Made by a program: the position numbers and the translations under genes. The notes under the pieces were generated by a model that had not been told where the DNA came from, did no database searches, and saw nothing but the letters and a program-made list of their open reading frames with translations. Shown here piece by piece: positions 17,022 through 26,500 of a stretch of DNA of 64,000 bases; the stretch's first letter is position 1; each line of letters opens with the position of its first letter. Origin of the DNA: Blastocatellia bacterium (GTDB lineage Bacteria; Acidobacteriota; Blastocatellia; UBA7656; JADIYM01); assembly GCA_016705245.1 (NCBI GenBank), contig JADIYM010000009.1, positions 62,001 to 126,000 of the forward strand, written 5' to 3'.

Positions 17022-19892
17022 ATGCTCTTCGCCCGCTCGGTCGCGACGGTCGCCGTCGCCTCGATTCTAGCTTCGCTCGCTCCGTCCGCCCGCGCGGCCT
17101 CGGGCCCTCCGGCCGCCGTCGAACCGGTCGCCGCGGCCATTTCCGCCGCCAATCTGCGCGCGCACGTCCAGATGCTCGCCTCCGACGCCATGCAGGGACG
17201 CGAGGCCGCAACGAGGGAGCTGGAGATAGCGGGCGACTACGCCGCGTCCGTCTTTGCGCTTGCCGGCGCTGAGCCCGCTGGTGACATGACCGGGACGCCA
17301 GACAAGCGAACGCCGACATACTTCCAGAATTTCGAGGTCAACGAGCTCACGCCGGTCTCGCAGGCGCTCTCGCTCGAGTCCCGCTCAGGCGACACGATCC
17401 GCCGTTCATCGTTCGAGCCGAAAGTCGATTTCACGACAACCGGAACATCCACGTCGTCGATAAGCGCGCCGCTCGTCTTCGTCGGCTACGGCTACTCAGT
17501 CAAGGACGCAGCCTGGGACGACTACGCCGGAGTGGACGTGAAGGGCAAGATCGCCGTCGCGATCGACGGCGCTCCCGGAAAGGGCAACGAAGCCTCGTGG
17601 TTCTGGAAACCAGAGAATCGCCGCCGGTACTTCGGCCGCTTCGGCACGATCTACAAGGCGATGGCCGCCGAGAAGGCCGGCGCCGTGGCGCTGATCGTCA
17701 TCGACGCGCCGAACAGCGACAACCCCCCGCTCACGCGCGACATGGCGGAAAACCGGCCTCCGCGTGAGGAGCAGTTCGCGAAGGGCGTCCGCAACCTGCC
17801 GCCGCGCCGCGAGATGGTGCTGGCGAACGAGCCGGCGGGAAGCTCGATCCACGGTGGTTTCTCGGGCGTCTCGACCGTCCGCGTGACCGAACGCGTCGCC
17901 CAGGCGATCTTCGAGGGCACCGGCGAATCGACGGCCGCCCTCCAGAAGAAACTCGACGCCGCCATGAAGCCCGCGCCGATGGGGCTCGCGGGCCGGTCGG
18001 TGACCATCGACGTGAAGGTCGACGCCAAGGTGCTGACGACGCGCAATGTGATCGCGAAGGTCACCGGCAGTGATCCGAAGTTTGCGGATGAAGTCGTCGT
18101 CATCGGCGCGCACTACGACCACGAAGGCGCGCGCGGCGGCTATGTCTGGGCTGGAGCGGACGACAACGCCTCGGGCACGGCAGCAGTGCTCGAGCTCGCA
18201 CGAGCGTTTGCGCAGTCGAAGGTGAAGCCGGCGCGCACTATTGTCTTCGCGCTCTGGGCGGCGGAGGAGAAGGGACTGCTCGGCTCGAAGCACTACATCG
18301 ACCACCCGGTTTTCCCGATCAACGGGACCGTCGCCTACATCAACCTCGACATGATCGGACGCGACGGCGACCCGTCGTCGGGCGGGGACCCGCACGCGGC
18401 GGTCGGAGGGCCGGTCCAGCAGCCGAAACTGGACCTTTCCGCAAAGAAGATCGATCCGGCGAACTGGATGGCCATCGAGGGTTCGGACACCTACCCGTCG
18501 CTCGGAACGATCACCGAGGCCGGCGCGAAGCACGTGGGCCTCGAGATCACCTACAAGCCGGCCGAGATTCGTTTTGCCGCAAGCGACCATCTCTATTTCG
18601 CGCGGTCGGGCGTGCCGATCATCTCGTACTTCGACGGCGGCCACGCGGACTACCACCAACCGTCGGACACGCCCGAGAAGCTCAACTATCCGAAGATGGA
18701 GAAGGTCGCGCGCCTGTGCGCCCTGACGCTGTGGGATCTGGCCGCCGCGCCTGGCCGGCCGGAGAAGGTCGCGCCCAAGCCTGCGGCGGGAGCACCGGCA
18801 ACCGGCCGGCCCGGAATGGGTCTGCCGTATTTCGTCGGTGAGACGGGCGACGGCGACGCTGGCGCGCAGCAGCATGGCGGCCCCCCGGCCGAGATGCCGA
18901 CGCCGAAGCCGAAGGGCGCCGACCTGACGATGGCCGGCGAAAAGCACTTCCGGAACGTGAAGCAGCTCACGTTCGGCGGCGAGAACGCCGAGGCGTATTT
19001 CTCGTTCGACAACAAGTGGCTTTCGTTCCAGACCACGCGCGACGGCGTCGAGTGCGACCAGATCTTCGTGATGGGGACCGACGGCTCGAAACTGCGGCGG
19101 GTGAGCTCGGGCAAGGGGCGCACGACGTGTGCGTATTTCATGCCGGGTGGAAAGAAGGTGCTCTACGCGTCGACGCACCTCGGCGGCGACGCGTGCCCGC
19201 CGAAGCCCGACTACTCGAAGGGCTATGTCTGGGCGCTGTATCCCGAATACGACATTTTCGTGACGGACCTGAAGACGGGAAAGCTCGACCGGCTGACGTC
19301 GACTCCCGGGTACGACGCCGAAGCGACGCTTTCGCCCGACGGCAGGAAGATCGTTTTCACTTCCGTGCGCGACGGGGACCTGGACATCTACACGATGAAC
19401 CTCGACGGTTCGGACGTTAAGCGGTTGACGACGGAGCCTGGCTACGACGGCGGGGCGTTTTATTCGGCCGACTCGAAGTGGATCGTCTACCGCGCGAGCC
19501 GCCCGGAAGCCGGCGAGACGATGGACCGGTACAAGTCACTGCTTTCGCAGGGGCTGATCGAGCCGCGCGCGCTCGAGATCTGGGTAATGCGCGCGGACGG
19601 CAGCGAGAAGCGCCGGATCACGTCGAACGGAAAGGCGAACTTCGCGCCCTTCTTCCATCCGGACGGCAAGCGGATCATCTTCGCGTCGAACATGGATGAT
19701 CCGAAGGGGCGGAACTTCGACATCTACATCATCAACGTGGACGGTACTGGCCTCGAGCGCGTGACGATGAACGAGACGTTCGACGGATTCCCGATGTTCA
19801 CGAAGAACGGCAAGCGGCTGGTCTTCGCGTCGAACCGCAACGCGGCCAAGGTGGGCGAGACGAACCTGTTCATCGCCGACTGGGTCCGCTGA
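17022..19892 (+). CDS. Secreted M28 aminopeptidase fused to a TolB-like beta-propeller
   Basis: A 956-residue protein. A signal peptide (about 1-25) is followed by a split M28 domain with a protease-associated insert (about 140-290). Zinc ligands can be placed at His364 (GAHYDH), Asp380 (ADDNASG), Glu415/Glu416 (AEEKG), Asp443 (LDMIGRD) and His545 (DYHQPSD). After a Pro/Gly-rich linker, residues about 640-950 form WD40/PD40-type blades with repeated LSPDGRKIVFTS-like and DIYTMNLDGS-like segments. It should remove N-terminal residues from peptides outside the cytoplasm; the propeller may bind substrate. The ATG at 17022 has ggagga upstream. Confidence 0.92.
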   Translation: MLFARSVATVAVASILASLAPSARAASGPPAAVEPVAAAISAANLRAHVQMLASDAMQGREAATRELEIAGDYAASVFALAGAEPAGDMTGTPDKRTPTYFQNFEVNELTPVSQALSLESRSGDTIRRSSFEPKVDFTTTGTSTSSISAPLVFVGYGYSVKDAAWDDYAGVDVKGKIAVAIDGAPGKGNEASWFWKPENRRRYFGRFGTIYKAMAAEKAGAVALIVIDAPNSDNPPLTRDMAENRPPREEQFAKGVRNLPPRREMVLANEPAGSSIHGGFSGVSTVRVTERVAQAIFEGTGESTAALQKKLDAAMKPAPMGLAGRSVTIDVKVDAKVLTTRNVIAKVTGSDPKFADEVVVIGAHYDHEGARGGYVWAGADDNASGTAAVLELARAFAQSKVKPARTIVFALWAAEEKGLLGSKHYIDHPVFPINGTVAYINLDMIGRDGDPSSGGDPHAAVGGPVQQPKLDLSAKKIDPANWMAIEGSDTYPSLGTITEAGAKHVGLEITYKPAEIRFAASDHLYFARSGVPIISYFDGGHADYHQPSDTPEKLNYPKMEKVARLCALTLWDLAAAPGRPEKVAPKPAAGAPATGRPGMGLPYFVGETGDGDAGAQQHGGPPAEMPTPKPKGADLTMAGEKHFRNVKQLTFGGENAEAYFSFDNKWLSFQTTRDGVECDQIFVMGTDGSKLRRVSSGKGRTTCAYFMPGGKKVLYASTHLGGDACPPKPDYSKGYVWALYPEYDIFVTDLKTGKLDRLTSTPGYDAEATLSPDGRKIVFTSVRDGDLDIYTMNLDGSDVKRLTTEPGYDGGAFYSADSKWIVYRASRPEAGETMDRYKSLLSQGLIEPRALEIWVMRADGSEKRRITSNGKANFAPFFHPDGKRIIFASNMDDPKGRNFDIYIINVDGTGLERVTMNETFDGFPMFTKNGKRLVFASNRNAAKVGETNLFIADWVR

Positions 19893-19970
19893 TGGACGCA
19901 GATGTCATGGATGAACACAGATCAGGGTCCGATCTGCGACAATCTGTGTTCATCCGTGGACGTTGACAGG
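19893..19970. repeat. Family F palindrome, copy 2
   Basis: The arms ggatgaacacagat and atctgtgttcatcc are exact complements. The element lies between the M28 peptidase gene and tRNA-Asn. The spacing also allows a role as a terminator. Confidence 0.75.
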
Positions 19971-20023
19971 ATTTCGAGGTCATGGCTATCATCTGCGGTC
20001 GTTGTCGAGGCAAGGCAACGTAG

Positions 20024-20095
<72 letters not shown>

Positions 20096-20165
20096 CTTTC
20101 GATGGCAAGAAGGGCACGGAGCAGATGCTTCGTGCCCTTTGTTCTTGTCGCAGGAGGCGATCGGG

Positions 20166-20813
20166 ATGAGCGGAACGGATCCTCGGGGCTACTGGGAGCG
20201 GAACGCCCACAGGTATGACGCGTCGGCGCGGATGCTCGGCAAGCCGCTGCCTCGGATGCTCGAGCTGGTTGGCGAGGCCGTCGCGGGGGCCGGCAGGGTG
20301 CTCGAGGTCGCCGCGGGCACCGGAATCGTGACGGGCGCGATTGCGCGGTCCGCGACAGAAGTCGTCGCGACGGACTATGCCTCGGCGATGGTCGACGTGC
20401 TCGAGCGCCGGGTGCGGGCGGAGGGGCTCGCGAACGTCCGGTGCGAGCAGGCCGACCTGTACGACCTGGCGTTCGACGACGCGAGCTTCGATGTGGTCGT
20501 GGCCGCGAACGTCCTCCATCTGGTGCCGGACCTGCCAGGTGCGCTCGCCGCGATGCGACGGGTGCTCGGGCCTGGCGGTCGTCTGGTCGTCCCGACGTTT
20601 CTGCACGACGAAACGGCGGTTTCGTGGCTCGTCTCACGCGCGCTCGCGCTGACCGGCTTTCCCGGACAACGTCGCTTCACGTCGCGCAGCCTGCGCGAGT
20701 CCCTCGAGACGGCTGGGCTCGGCATCAGCCGGTTCGAGACGATTACGGGTCCCATTCCGATCGGCTATGCCGAGGGAGAGTTGACAGGATTGCAGGATTC
20801 GGTGACGGATTGA
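20166..20813 (+). CDS. Class I SAM-dependent methyltransferase
   Basis: A 215-residue protein with SAM motif LEVAAGTGIVTGAI (about residues 44-57), the acidic motif ATDYASAM and the later GGRLVVPTFLHDE. It resembles ubiquinone/menaquinone-type (UbiE) and Methyltransf_11 enzymes. The substrate is unknown. The ATG at 20166 has aggagg upstream; the longer frame starts beside the tRNA. The last ten or so codons lie in a ttgacaggattgcaggatt repeat of family E, so the natural C-terminus may have been replaced by repeat sequence. Confidence 0.85.
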   Translation: MSGTDPRGYWERNAHRYDASARMLGKPLPRMLELVGEAVAGAGRVLEVAAGTGIVTGAIARSATEVVATDYASAMVDVLERRVRAEGLANVRCEQADLYDLAFDDASFDVVVAANVLHLVPDLPGALAAMRRVLGPGGRLVVPTFLHDETAVSWLVSRALALTGFPGQRRFTSRSLRESLETAGLGISRFETITGPIPIGYAEGELTGLQDSVTD

Positions 20814-20820
20814 CGGGATG
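20781..20820. repeat. Family E half element
   Basis: One arm of the ttgacaggattgcaggatt type seen in full at 27195-27302 and 30842-30951. It overlaps the end of the methyltransferase frame. Confidence 0.55.
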
Positions 20821-20847
20821 GCGCGGGGCGCTGCGGGCGGCGTCTCC

Positions 20848-21145
20848 GAGCCGCGAGCGGTAGCGAGCGTCCCACGGACGGTGCCTGAAACCGCAGATTC
20901 GGCGTTGCAAAAGGACGGAAGTGAGCGGAACCGTACGACTGTCCGTGGGACGCTCGCTACCGCTCGCGGCTCAAAAAACGGGGAGCACCCGCATCGTGCC
21001 CACAGGTATCCCCGTTCCTCGAGCCGCGAGCGGTAGCGAGCGTCCCATGGACGGTGCCTGATACCACAGATTCGGCGTGGCAGAAGGACGTAAGTGATCG
21101 GAACCGATCGACCGTCCGCGGGCCGCTCGCTACCGCTCGCGGTTC
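20848..21145. repeat. Family D palindrome, tandem double unit
   Basis: Two units of about 125 bases (near 20848-20974 and 21024-21145), each bounded by gagccgcgagcggtagcgag and its complement. Between them a smaller hairpin pairs aacgggga with tccccgtt. A related copy is at 57631-57860. It fills most of the 394-base gap; the rest holds the ribosome site of the M20 gene. Confidence 0.88.
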
Positions 21146-21207
21146 CGTATGTGCGGCGTGGCAACGTAGACTGGCGGCCCGTGGATTCCCGATTCGAGGA
21201 CTTGCGA

Positions 21208-22705
21208 ATGATCCCGAAAGCCCGTTTCCTCCATGCCGCGCGACGAACTTCGACAGCGCTTCTCACCGTGGCTGTCTGCATCGTGTCCGCCGCACCACAG
21301 GCGACATTCGCAGGGAACGCTCCTCACTCCGTGCCCTCTGTTCGCTCCGTGCGCCCGGCGCCGGCGGCAACGCCGCCGGCGCCTGACTTCGACGCGCTCG
21401 CGAAGGAAGCCACGGCGATGCTGCAGGAGTACATCCGCGTCGACACCACGAATCCGCCCGGCAACGAGCGCCGCGCCGCCGACTTCTTCAAGAAGGTCTT
21501 CGATCGCGAGGGCATCCCGTGCGAGATCCTCGACATGGGCAACAACCGCGCCAACGTCGTCGCCCACCTCGCGGGGTCCGGGAAGAAGCGACCGCTCGTC
21601 CTGCTCAACCACCTCGATGTCGTTCCAGTCGAAGCCGCGCGCTGGACCGTTCCGCCGTTCGCCGGCGAGATTCGCAACGGCTACGTGGGGTCGCGGCGCA
21701 ACGGACATGAAGGGCACGGCGATCGCGCATTGCGTCACTATGCTCGCGCTCAAGCGGTTGGGCGCTGCGCTCGACCGCGACGTCGTGTTTCTCGGCACCG
21801 CCGACGAGGAGGAAGGCGTCGAGGCGAACGGCGCCGCGTGGGTAATCGGGAACCGTCGAGACGTGCTGCGCAACGCCGAGCTCGTGCTCACGGAGGGCGC
21901 ATACATCGATGCCGACGACGCCGGTCGAGCGAAGAACTGGAACGTCGACGTCACCGAAAAGTCGGTTCTATGGCTCAAGGTCACCGCGACGGGCCGCGCT
22001 GGCCACGGATCGATCCCAGAGCCGAACGGTGCAGTCGCCAAGCTCGTGCGGGCGATGGGCCGGCTGATGGCCTGGGAGCCCGAGATCCGGTTGATCCCGG
22101 CCGTCGAGAAATACTTCCAGTCGATCGCGGCGAACGAGACCGGCGCGCTCGCCGACGACCTCCGGAATCCGCGTGCGGCGCTTGCGGACCCGGCGCGTCG
22201 CGCGCGGCTGCTCGCGGATCCGTTTCGGTCGGCTGCACTGCGTGCGACGATTTCGGTGACGGGGCTCAAGGGAAGCGACAAGGTGAACGTCATTCCCGGC
22301 GAGACCACGGCGCTCATCGACTGCCGGCTGCTGCCGGGCGACGATGCCGCGGTATTTCTCGAGACGCTGAAAAGGGTCGCCGGCGAACCGGACCTCAGGT
22401 GGGAGATCATTGCGTCGAGCGTCGCGACCGAATCGACTACCGACACGGATCTGTTTCGGGCCATCGAGCGGGCGCGTGACCGGTTCGATCCGGGAGTGCC
22501 GGTGCTGACGCCGCCGCTGCTGTCGACGACGGATGCGACGACGTTCCGGCAAGCGGGAATGGTCATCTACGGGTTCGAGGCCTGGCGGATCAAGCCCGAC
22601 GATGACCAAAGCCACGGCGACGACGAGCGGCTGTCGCTAGCGAACATCCGCTTCGGGGTCGAGGCGATGTTTTTCATCGTGTGGGAAGTATGCGGACGAA
22701 AGTGA
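21208..22705 (+). pseudogene. Secreted M20 zinc peptidase, frameshifted near 21690
   Basis: From the ATG at 21208 (gagga upstream) the frame gives a signal peptide and the first part of an M20 peptidase, including LLNHLDVVP with its metal His. At about 21690 the coding sequence moves to the next frame, exactly inside the GRGATDMKG motif that carries the bridging Asp. The second frame then gives TADEEEG (catalytic and metal Glu), the GHGSIPEPNG dimerisation-domain segment and a normal C-terminus. Removing one G from the run gtgggg near 21688 restores the motif. Either a young pseudogene or a base-call error; intact, it would be a carboxypeptidase or dipeptidase-like enzyme of about 498 residues. 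Confidence 0.88.
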
Positions 22706-22712
22706 ACCGCGG

Positions 22713-22819
22713 CTCTGGGCCTTTGCGCCTTTGCGAGACCTTGGCGCCTTTGCGAGAAACGCGGCCTGACGCTGGTGTTTCTCGCAGAGACGCAAAGGGC
22801 TGACGCAAAATCGCAGAGT
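22713..22819. repeat. Family B palindrome, copy 4, with added half element
   Basis: The arms with tttgcgagaaac and gtttctcgcagagacgc pair well. An additional copy of tttgcgcctttgcgag precedes the left arm. Confidence 0.8.
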
Positions 22820-22831
22820 TCGGAGAAGACG

Positions 22832-22864
22832 ACTCCGTGCGTCCGTGCCTCTGTGTGCGTAGCC
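22832..22864. repeat. Family A half element
   Basis: A single arm (ccgtgcctctgtgtgcgtag) immediately after a family B copy. No second arm is seen. Confidence 0.5.
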
Positions 22865-22883
22865 CCCCTCCGCAACTCTCCTG

Positions 22884-22928
22884 TTGACGTTCGACAAGAG
22901 TCGGCGTACCGTGCTTCCTGTCGAACGT
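22884..22928 (+). promoter_or_regulatory. Promoter and inverted-repeat operator of the padR gene
   Basis: TTGACG (22884-22889) and TACCGT (22907-22912) form a -35/-10 pair with a 17-base spacer. A perfect ten-base inverted repeat, ACGTTCGACA at 22887-22896 and TGTCGAACGT at 22919-22928, brackets the -10 box. Its place fits autoregulation by the PadR protein encoded just downstream. Boxes seen; the regulator assignment is inference. Confidence 0.65.
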
Positions 22929-22941
22929 CGAGGGGAGGCTC

Positions 22942-23274
22942 ATGAAAACCATCCAGACCGATCTGCTGCAGGGAACGCTCGACCTGCTCGTGCTCAAGAC
23001 GCTGCAGTCCGGGCCACGCCACGGCTGGGACATCTCGCAGCGAATCAACCAGGTCTCCGAGGACGTGCTGCGAATCGGGCAGGGATCGCTGTACCCGGCG
23101 CTTCACCGGCTCGAGGACAAGGGGTGGATCGACGCCGAATGGGGCGCATCCGAAAACAACCGCCGCGCGAAGTTTTACCGGCTTACCGCCTCGGGACGGA
23201 AGCGGCTCGCTGAGCAGACCGTGATCTGGCAGCGCTTCGCCGCCGCGGTCGCGCTCATTCTCAAGACTGTGTGA
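22942..23274 (+). CDS. PadR-family transcriptional regulator
   Basis: A 110-residue winged-helix protein with the full PadR pattern: LLQGTLDLLVLKTL, GPRHGWDIS, GSLYPALHRLEDKGWI (recognition helix and wing) and FYRLTASGRKRL. PadR proteins usually repress until an inducer binds. In Acidobacteriota they are very often paired with ADOP permeases, as here (17 bases downstream), and repress the pair. The start has a gaggggagg site, and a perfect inverted repeat overlaps the upstream promoter. Confidence 0.93.
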   Translation: MKTIQTDLLQGTLDLLVLKTLQSGPRHGWDISQRINQVSEDVLRIGQGSLYPALHRLEDKGWIDAEWGASENNRRAKFYRLTASGRKRLAEQTVIWQRFAAAVALILKTV

Positions 23275-23290
23275 CCTGGAGGGTTCCGCT

Positions 23291-26068
23291 ATGACGAAGG
23301 GCCTTCGCAAGCGATTGCGCGCGGTGTTCTTGAGGCGGCAGATGGAGCGCGAGCTCGACGACGAGCTGCGTTTCCACCTCGAGAAGGACATCGAGCTGAA
23401 CATGTCACGCGGCATGGGCGAAAAGGAGGCGCGCGCCGCGGCGCTCCGCTCCTTCGGCGGCGTCGAGGAGGTGAAGGAGGAGTCGCGCGATCTGCGCGGT
23501 GTCCGATTCCTCGACGAAACGTGGCAGGACATTCGCTACGGCCTGCGGATGATGAAAAAGTCGCCGGCCTTCACCGCCATCGCGGTCCTCTCGCTCGCCC
23601 TCGGCATCGGCGCGAACACCGCGCTCTTCAGCGTCGTCGACTCGGTGCTGCTTCAGAAGCTGGCGGTCCCGGAACCTGACAGGCTCGTTCTGTTCGAGTG
23701 GCAGGCCGGTAAGGCCTTCCGAACCTCGGGAACGAGCGGATACGGCGCCGGAGACATTCCAAAGGGACGTCGCGGCAGCTCGTCGTTCAACCACGGAATC
23801 TACGAGGCGATGCTCGCGCAGGAGGGCACTCCCGTCACGGATCTCTTCGCTTTTGCCGCGCTCTGGCAGGCCAACGTTTCGGTGGACGGCCGCGCCGACG
23901 TCTCTGACGTGCAGCTTGTCTCGGGGCGGTACTTCGCTGGCCTGGGCGTTCCCGCGGCACTCGGTCGCACCCTGACCGACGAAGACAACCTGCCGAACGC
24001 CGCGCCGGCGGCAGTCATCAGTCACGCATTCTGGCAGTCGAAACTCGGCGGCGATCCGGACGTGATCGGAAAACGAATCGACATCAACAAGGTCGCATTC
24101 ACGATCGTCGGCGTGTCTCCGAAGGGCTTCAACGGGACACTGCAGATCGACATGTACCCGGCGGCCTCGGTGCCCCTGGTTTTCGAGTCGCAGCTGTCCG
24201 GCGAAAACATGATCGACGGCCGGGCCGGCCGGTCGGGTGTCTGGTTCGTGCATGTGATGGGACGGCTCAAGCCCGGCGCCACGCGCGAGCAGGCGGTCGC
24301 GAGCCTCGCCGGCACGTTTCAGGCCAAGGCACTCGAGATTCAGCCTCCACCAACCCGCGAGACCGACGTCGCCGAAATCGATCCCAAGGACTATCCCGTC
24401 CTGATGCAGCGCTCCGGTGCGCAGGGACTGACGGAATCGCGACGCATCTACTCGTCGACGCTCTACATCCTTATGGGCGTCGTCGCGCTCGTCCTGCTCA
24501 TCGCGTGCGCCAACGTCGCGAACATGTTGCTCGCGCGCTCGGCATCGAGAGGAACGGAAATCACGCTGCGCCTCGCGATGGGCGCCGGTCGGTGGCGGCT
24601 CGTCCGCCAGTTGCTCACGGAGAGCCTGCTGCTCGCGCTGCTGGGCGGCGCCGTCGGCGTGCTCTTCGCCATTTGGGGCACCGATGCGCTTGCAGCAATT
24701 GGCGACAGCGGCGGGAATGTCCTTCCGGAGGGCGTAACGTACGGTCTGAACCTTCGCGTGCTCCTCTTCACGGTCGCGGTCTCGGTCGTGACGGGCGTCC
24801 TGTTCGGCCTCGCCCCGGCGCTTCGCTCGACGCGACTCGACCTGACGAGCGCCATGAAGGAAGGCAGTCGCGGGACGGCGGGCATCGCGCGGTCGCGGTT
24901 GAGCAAGACGCTCGTCGTCTCCCAGGTGGCGATGTCGCTGCTTCTGCTCTTCGGTGCCGGGCTCTTCCTGCGCACCGTGTACAACCTGCAGAGCGTCGAG
25001 CTCGGCTTCGATCAGGAGAACCTGCTCGTCTTCACGCTTCGGCCCGGCAAGGCCGGTTACGAGACCGATCGCCTGCATGAGTTCTACCGCACCGTATTCG
25101 AGCGGATCGAGGCGACGCCCGGCGTTGCCGCCGCCACGTACTGCCGCGTGCCTCTCGTGGCCAACAACACGTTCGATTCGGGGGTCCTCCTGCCGGGTGA
25201 AACCCCGCAGTCCGGTGAAGAACACCTCACCAATCTGCAGATCGTGCGAGAAAACTTCTTCGAGACCATGGGCATTCCCCTTCTTGCCGGTCGCGGATTC
25301 ACGGATCTGGACGTCGAGGGCTCGCAGCCGGTCGCGGTCGTCAGCGAGAAGTTCGCGCGCGACTACTTTCCAGAGGGAAACGTGCTCGGTCAGCGTGTGG
25401 GCTTCGACGAGAAGTCGCTGGGCAAATACGAGATCGTCGGCGTCGTGCGCGACACGAAATACAACAGCCTGCGCGAAGACATTGCGCCGATCTTCTACAC
25501 GAGCGCACGACAGGAGACGGACAACATCGGGACGATGTATTTCGCGGTCCGGACGAATGGTGATCCGACGGCATTCGCACCGATCGCCCGGAAGATTGTG
25601 AACGGCGTCGACTCGGAACTTCCGGTGACCGACGTCATGACGCAGGAAGCCCGATCCGCACGGACCGTTGCCGAGGAACGCGTCTTCGCACAGATGCTGA
25701 CTTTCTTCGGGGCGCTGGCAGTGCTGCTGGCGGCGATCGGACTCTACGGGGTGATGTCCTATTCGGTTGCGCAGCGCACGAACGAGATCGGAATCCGCAT
25801 GGCGCTCGGCGCCGAGACGGGCGGGGTGCTGCGCATGGTCGTCGCGCAGGGACTGAAGTTCGCGATCATCGGGCTGGTGATCGGGTCGATCGCGACGTTT
25901 GCGCTGACGCGATTCATCGAGGGTCAGCTCTACGGGGTGACGGCGTCCGATCCGCTCACGTTCGCGGTTGTGGGCGTGCTTCTGCTCGCGGTGGCGCTCG
26001 TGGCGTGCTGGATTCCGGCGATGAGGGCGGCGCGGGTGGATCCGATGGTGGCGTTGAGGACGGAGTGA
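23291..26068 (+). CDS. ADOP-family ABC permease (MacB/FtsX-like)
   Basis: A 925-residue protein with the acidobacterial duplicated orphan permease layout. An N-terminal segment has ELDDELRFHLE and ARAAALRSFGG (about 15-60). Then come a MacB-type periplasmic domain, a first FtsX domain near residues 395-560, a second periplasmic domain and a last FtsX domain with GVMSYSVAQRTNEIGIRMALGA (about 825-850). At least eight membrane segments are expected. ADOP permeases lack their own ATPase gene nearby, and none is seen here. The substrate is unknown; related systems export macrolides, peptides or lipids. Probably co-transcribed with padR. Confidence 0.92.
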   Translation: MTKGLRKRLRAVFLRRQMERELDDELRFHLEKDIELNMSRGMGEKEARAAALRSFGGVEEVKEESRDLRGVRFLDETWQDIRYGLRMMKKSPAFTAIAVLSLALGIGANTALFSVVDSVLLQKLAVPEPDRLVLFEWQAGKAFRTSGTSGYGAGDIPKGRRGSSSFNHGIYEAMLAQEGTPVTDLFAFAALWQANVSVDGRADVSDVQLVSGRYFAGLGVPAALGRTLTDEDNLPNAAPAAVISHAFWQSKLGGDPDVIGKRIDINKVAFTIVGVSPKGFNGTLQIDMYPAASVPLVFESQLSGENMIDGRAGRSGVWFVHVMGRLKPGATREQAVASLAGTFQAKALEIQPPPTRETDVAEIDPKDYPVLMQRSGAQGLTESRRIYSSTLYILMGVVALVLLIACANVANMLLARSASRGTEITLRLAMGAGRWRLVRQLLTESLLLALLGGAVGVLFAIWGTDALAAIGDSGGNVLPEGVTYGLNLRVLLFTVAVSVVTGVLFGLAPALRSTRLDLTSAMKEGSRGTAGIARSRLSKTLVVSQVAMSLLLLFGAGLFLRTVYNLQSVELGFDQENLLVFTLRPGKAGYETDRLHEFYRTVFERIEATPGVAAATYCRVPLVANNTFDSGVLLPGETPQSGEEHLTNLQIVRENFFETMGIPLLAGRGFTDLDVEGSQPVAVVSEKFARDYFPEGNVLGQRVGFDEKSLGKYEIVGVVRDTKYNSLREDIAPIFYTSARQETDNIGTMYFAVRTNGDPTAFAPIARKIVNGVDSELPVTDVMTQEARSARTVAEERVFAQMLTFFGALAVLLAAIGLYGVMSYSVAQRTNEIGIRMALGAETGGVLRMVVAQGLKFAIIGLVIGSIATFALTRFIEGQLYGVTASDPLTFAVVGVLLLAVALVACWIPAMRAARVDPMVALRTE

Positions 26069-26070
26069 GT

Positions 26071-26165
26071 CCGGCTCCGTGTCTCTGTGTCTTCGTGTCT
26101 CTGTGTGCGAAGCGTCTTGAAGAGCTTCGCACGCAGAGACTCAGAGGCACTGAGTCACTGAGAAT
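26071..26165. repeat. Family A palindrome, copy 3
   Basis: Arms meet at gcgtcttgaagagcttcgc between convergent genes. The outer arms contain tctctgtgt and tgagtcactgag words that pair incompletely. Confidence 0.85.
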
Positions 26166-26170
26166 CTCCG

Positions 26171-26500
26171 CTAAAACACCGCCAGCATCGCCAGCGTCGC
26201 GTAGAACTCCGCAACACCGACGAAGACGAGCGGCGCCGCCGCCATAACCACGAGCACGGCAGCCCTCCACGTCCCGAGGCGGTGAACCGCCGAGAAAGCG
26301 CCGACAGCCCCCAGCAAGCACGTCGCCGCGCTCGCCACGAGCAGCACCACGTAACCGATGCCGACGGCGGTCGCTTCGCCCAGTGACGGCGGCGAGACGA
26401 ACGCCGCAACCTGCAGCGCCGCGAGCACTGCAACACCCGCGGCCTGGGCGCCGAGCGCCGCGGCGAGCCACGCGACCGGCCGCATCGAGTCGCCGTTCAT
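26171..26500 (-). CDS. Small membrane protein, unknown
   Basis: A 109-residue hydrophobic protein with probably four membrane segments (about 6-26, 45-62, 66-84 and 86-105). I do not recognise a family. Its ATG overlaps the stop of the upstream gene by four bases (ATGA), so the two are coupled. It may be a partner of the caspase-like membrane protein encoded upstream. Confidence 0.65.
   Translation of the reverse strand: MNGDSMRPVAWLAAALGAQAAGVAVLAALQVAAFVSPPSLGEATAVGIGYVVLLVASAATCLLGAVGAFSAVHRLGTWRAAVLVVMAAAPLVFVGVAEFYATLAMLAVF

Noticed and set aside
17496..19178. A 560-residue minus-strand open frame across the M28-TolB gene
   Set aside because: It mirrors the third-position GC bias of the + strand gene, is Arg/His/Asp-rich without motifs, and the + frame has complete peptidase motifs.
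20848..21145. Repeats resembling a small CRISPR array
   Set aside because: There are only two large palindromic units, not several short direct repeats with unique spacers, and no cas genes are near.
23405..25225. A 606-residue minus-strand open frame inside the ADOP permease gene
   Set aside because: Composition is that of a shadow frame, and the + strand has the complete permease domain order.
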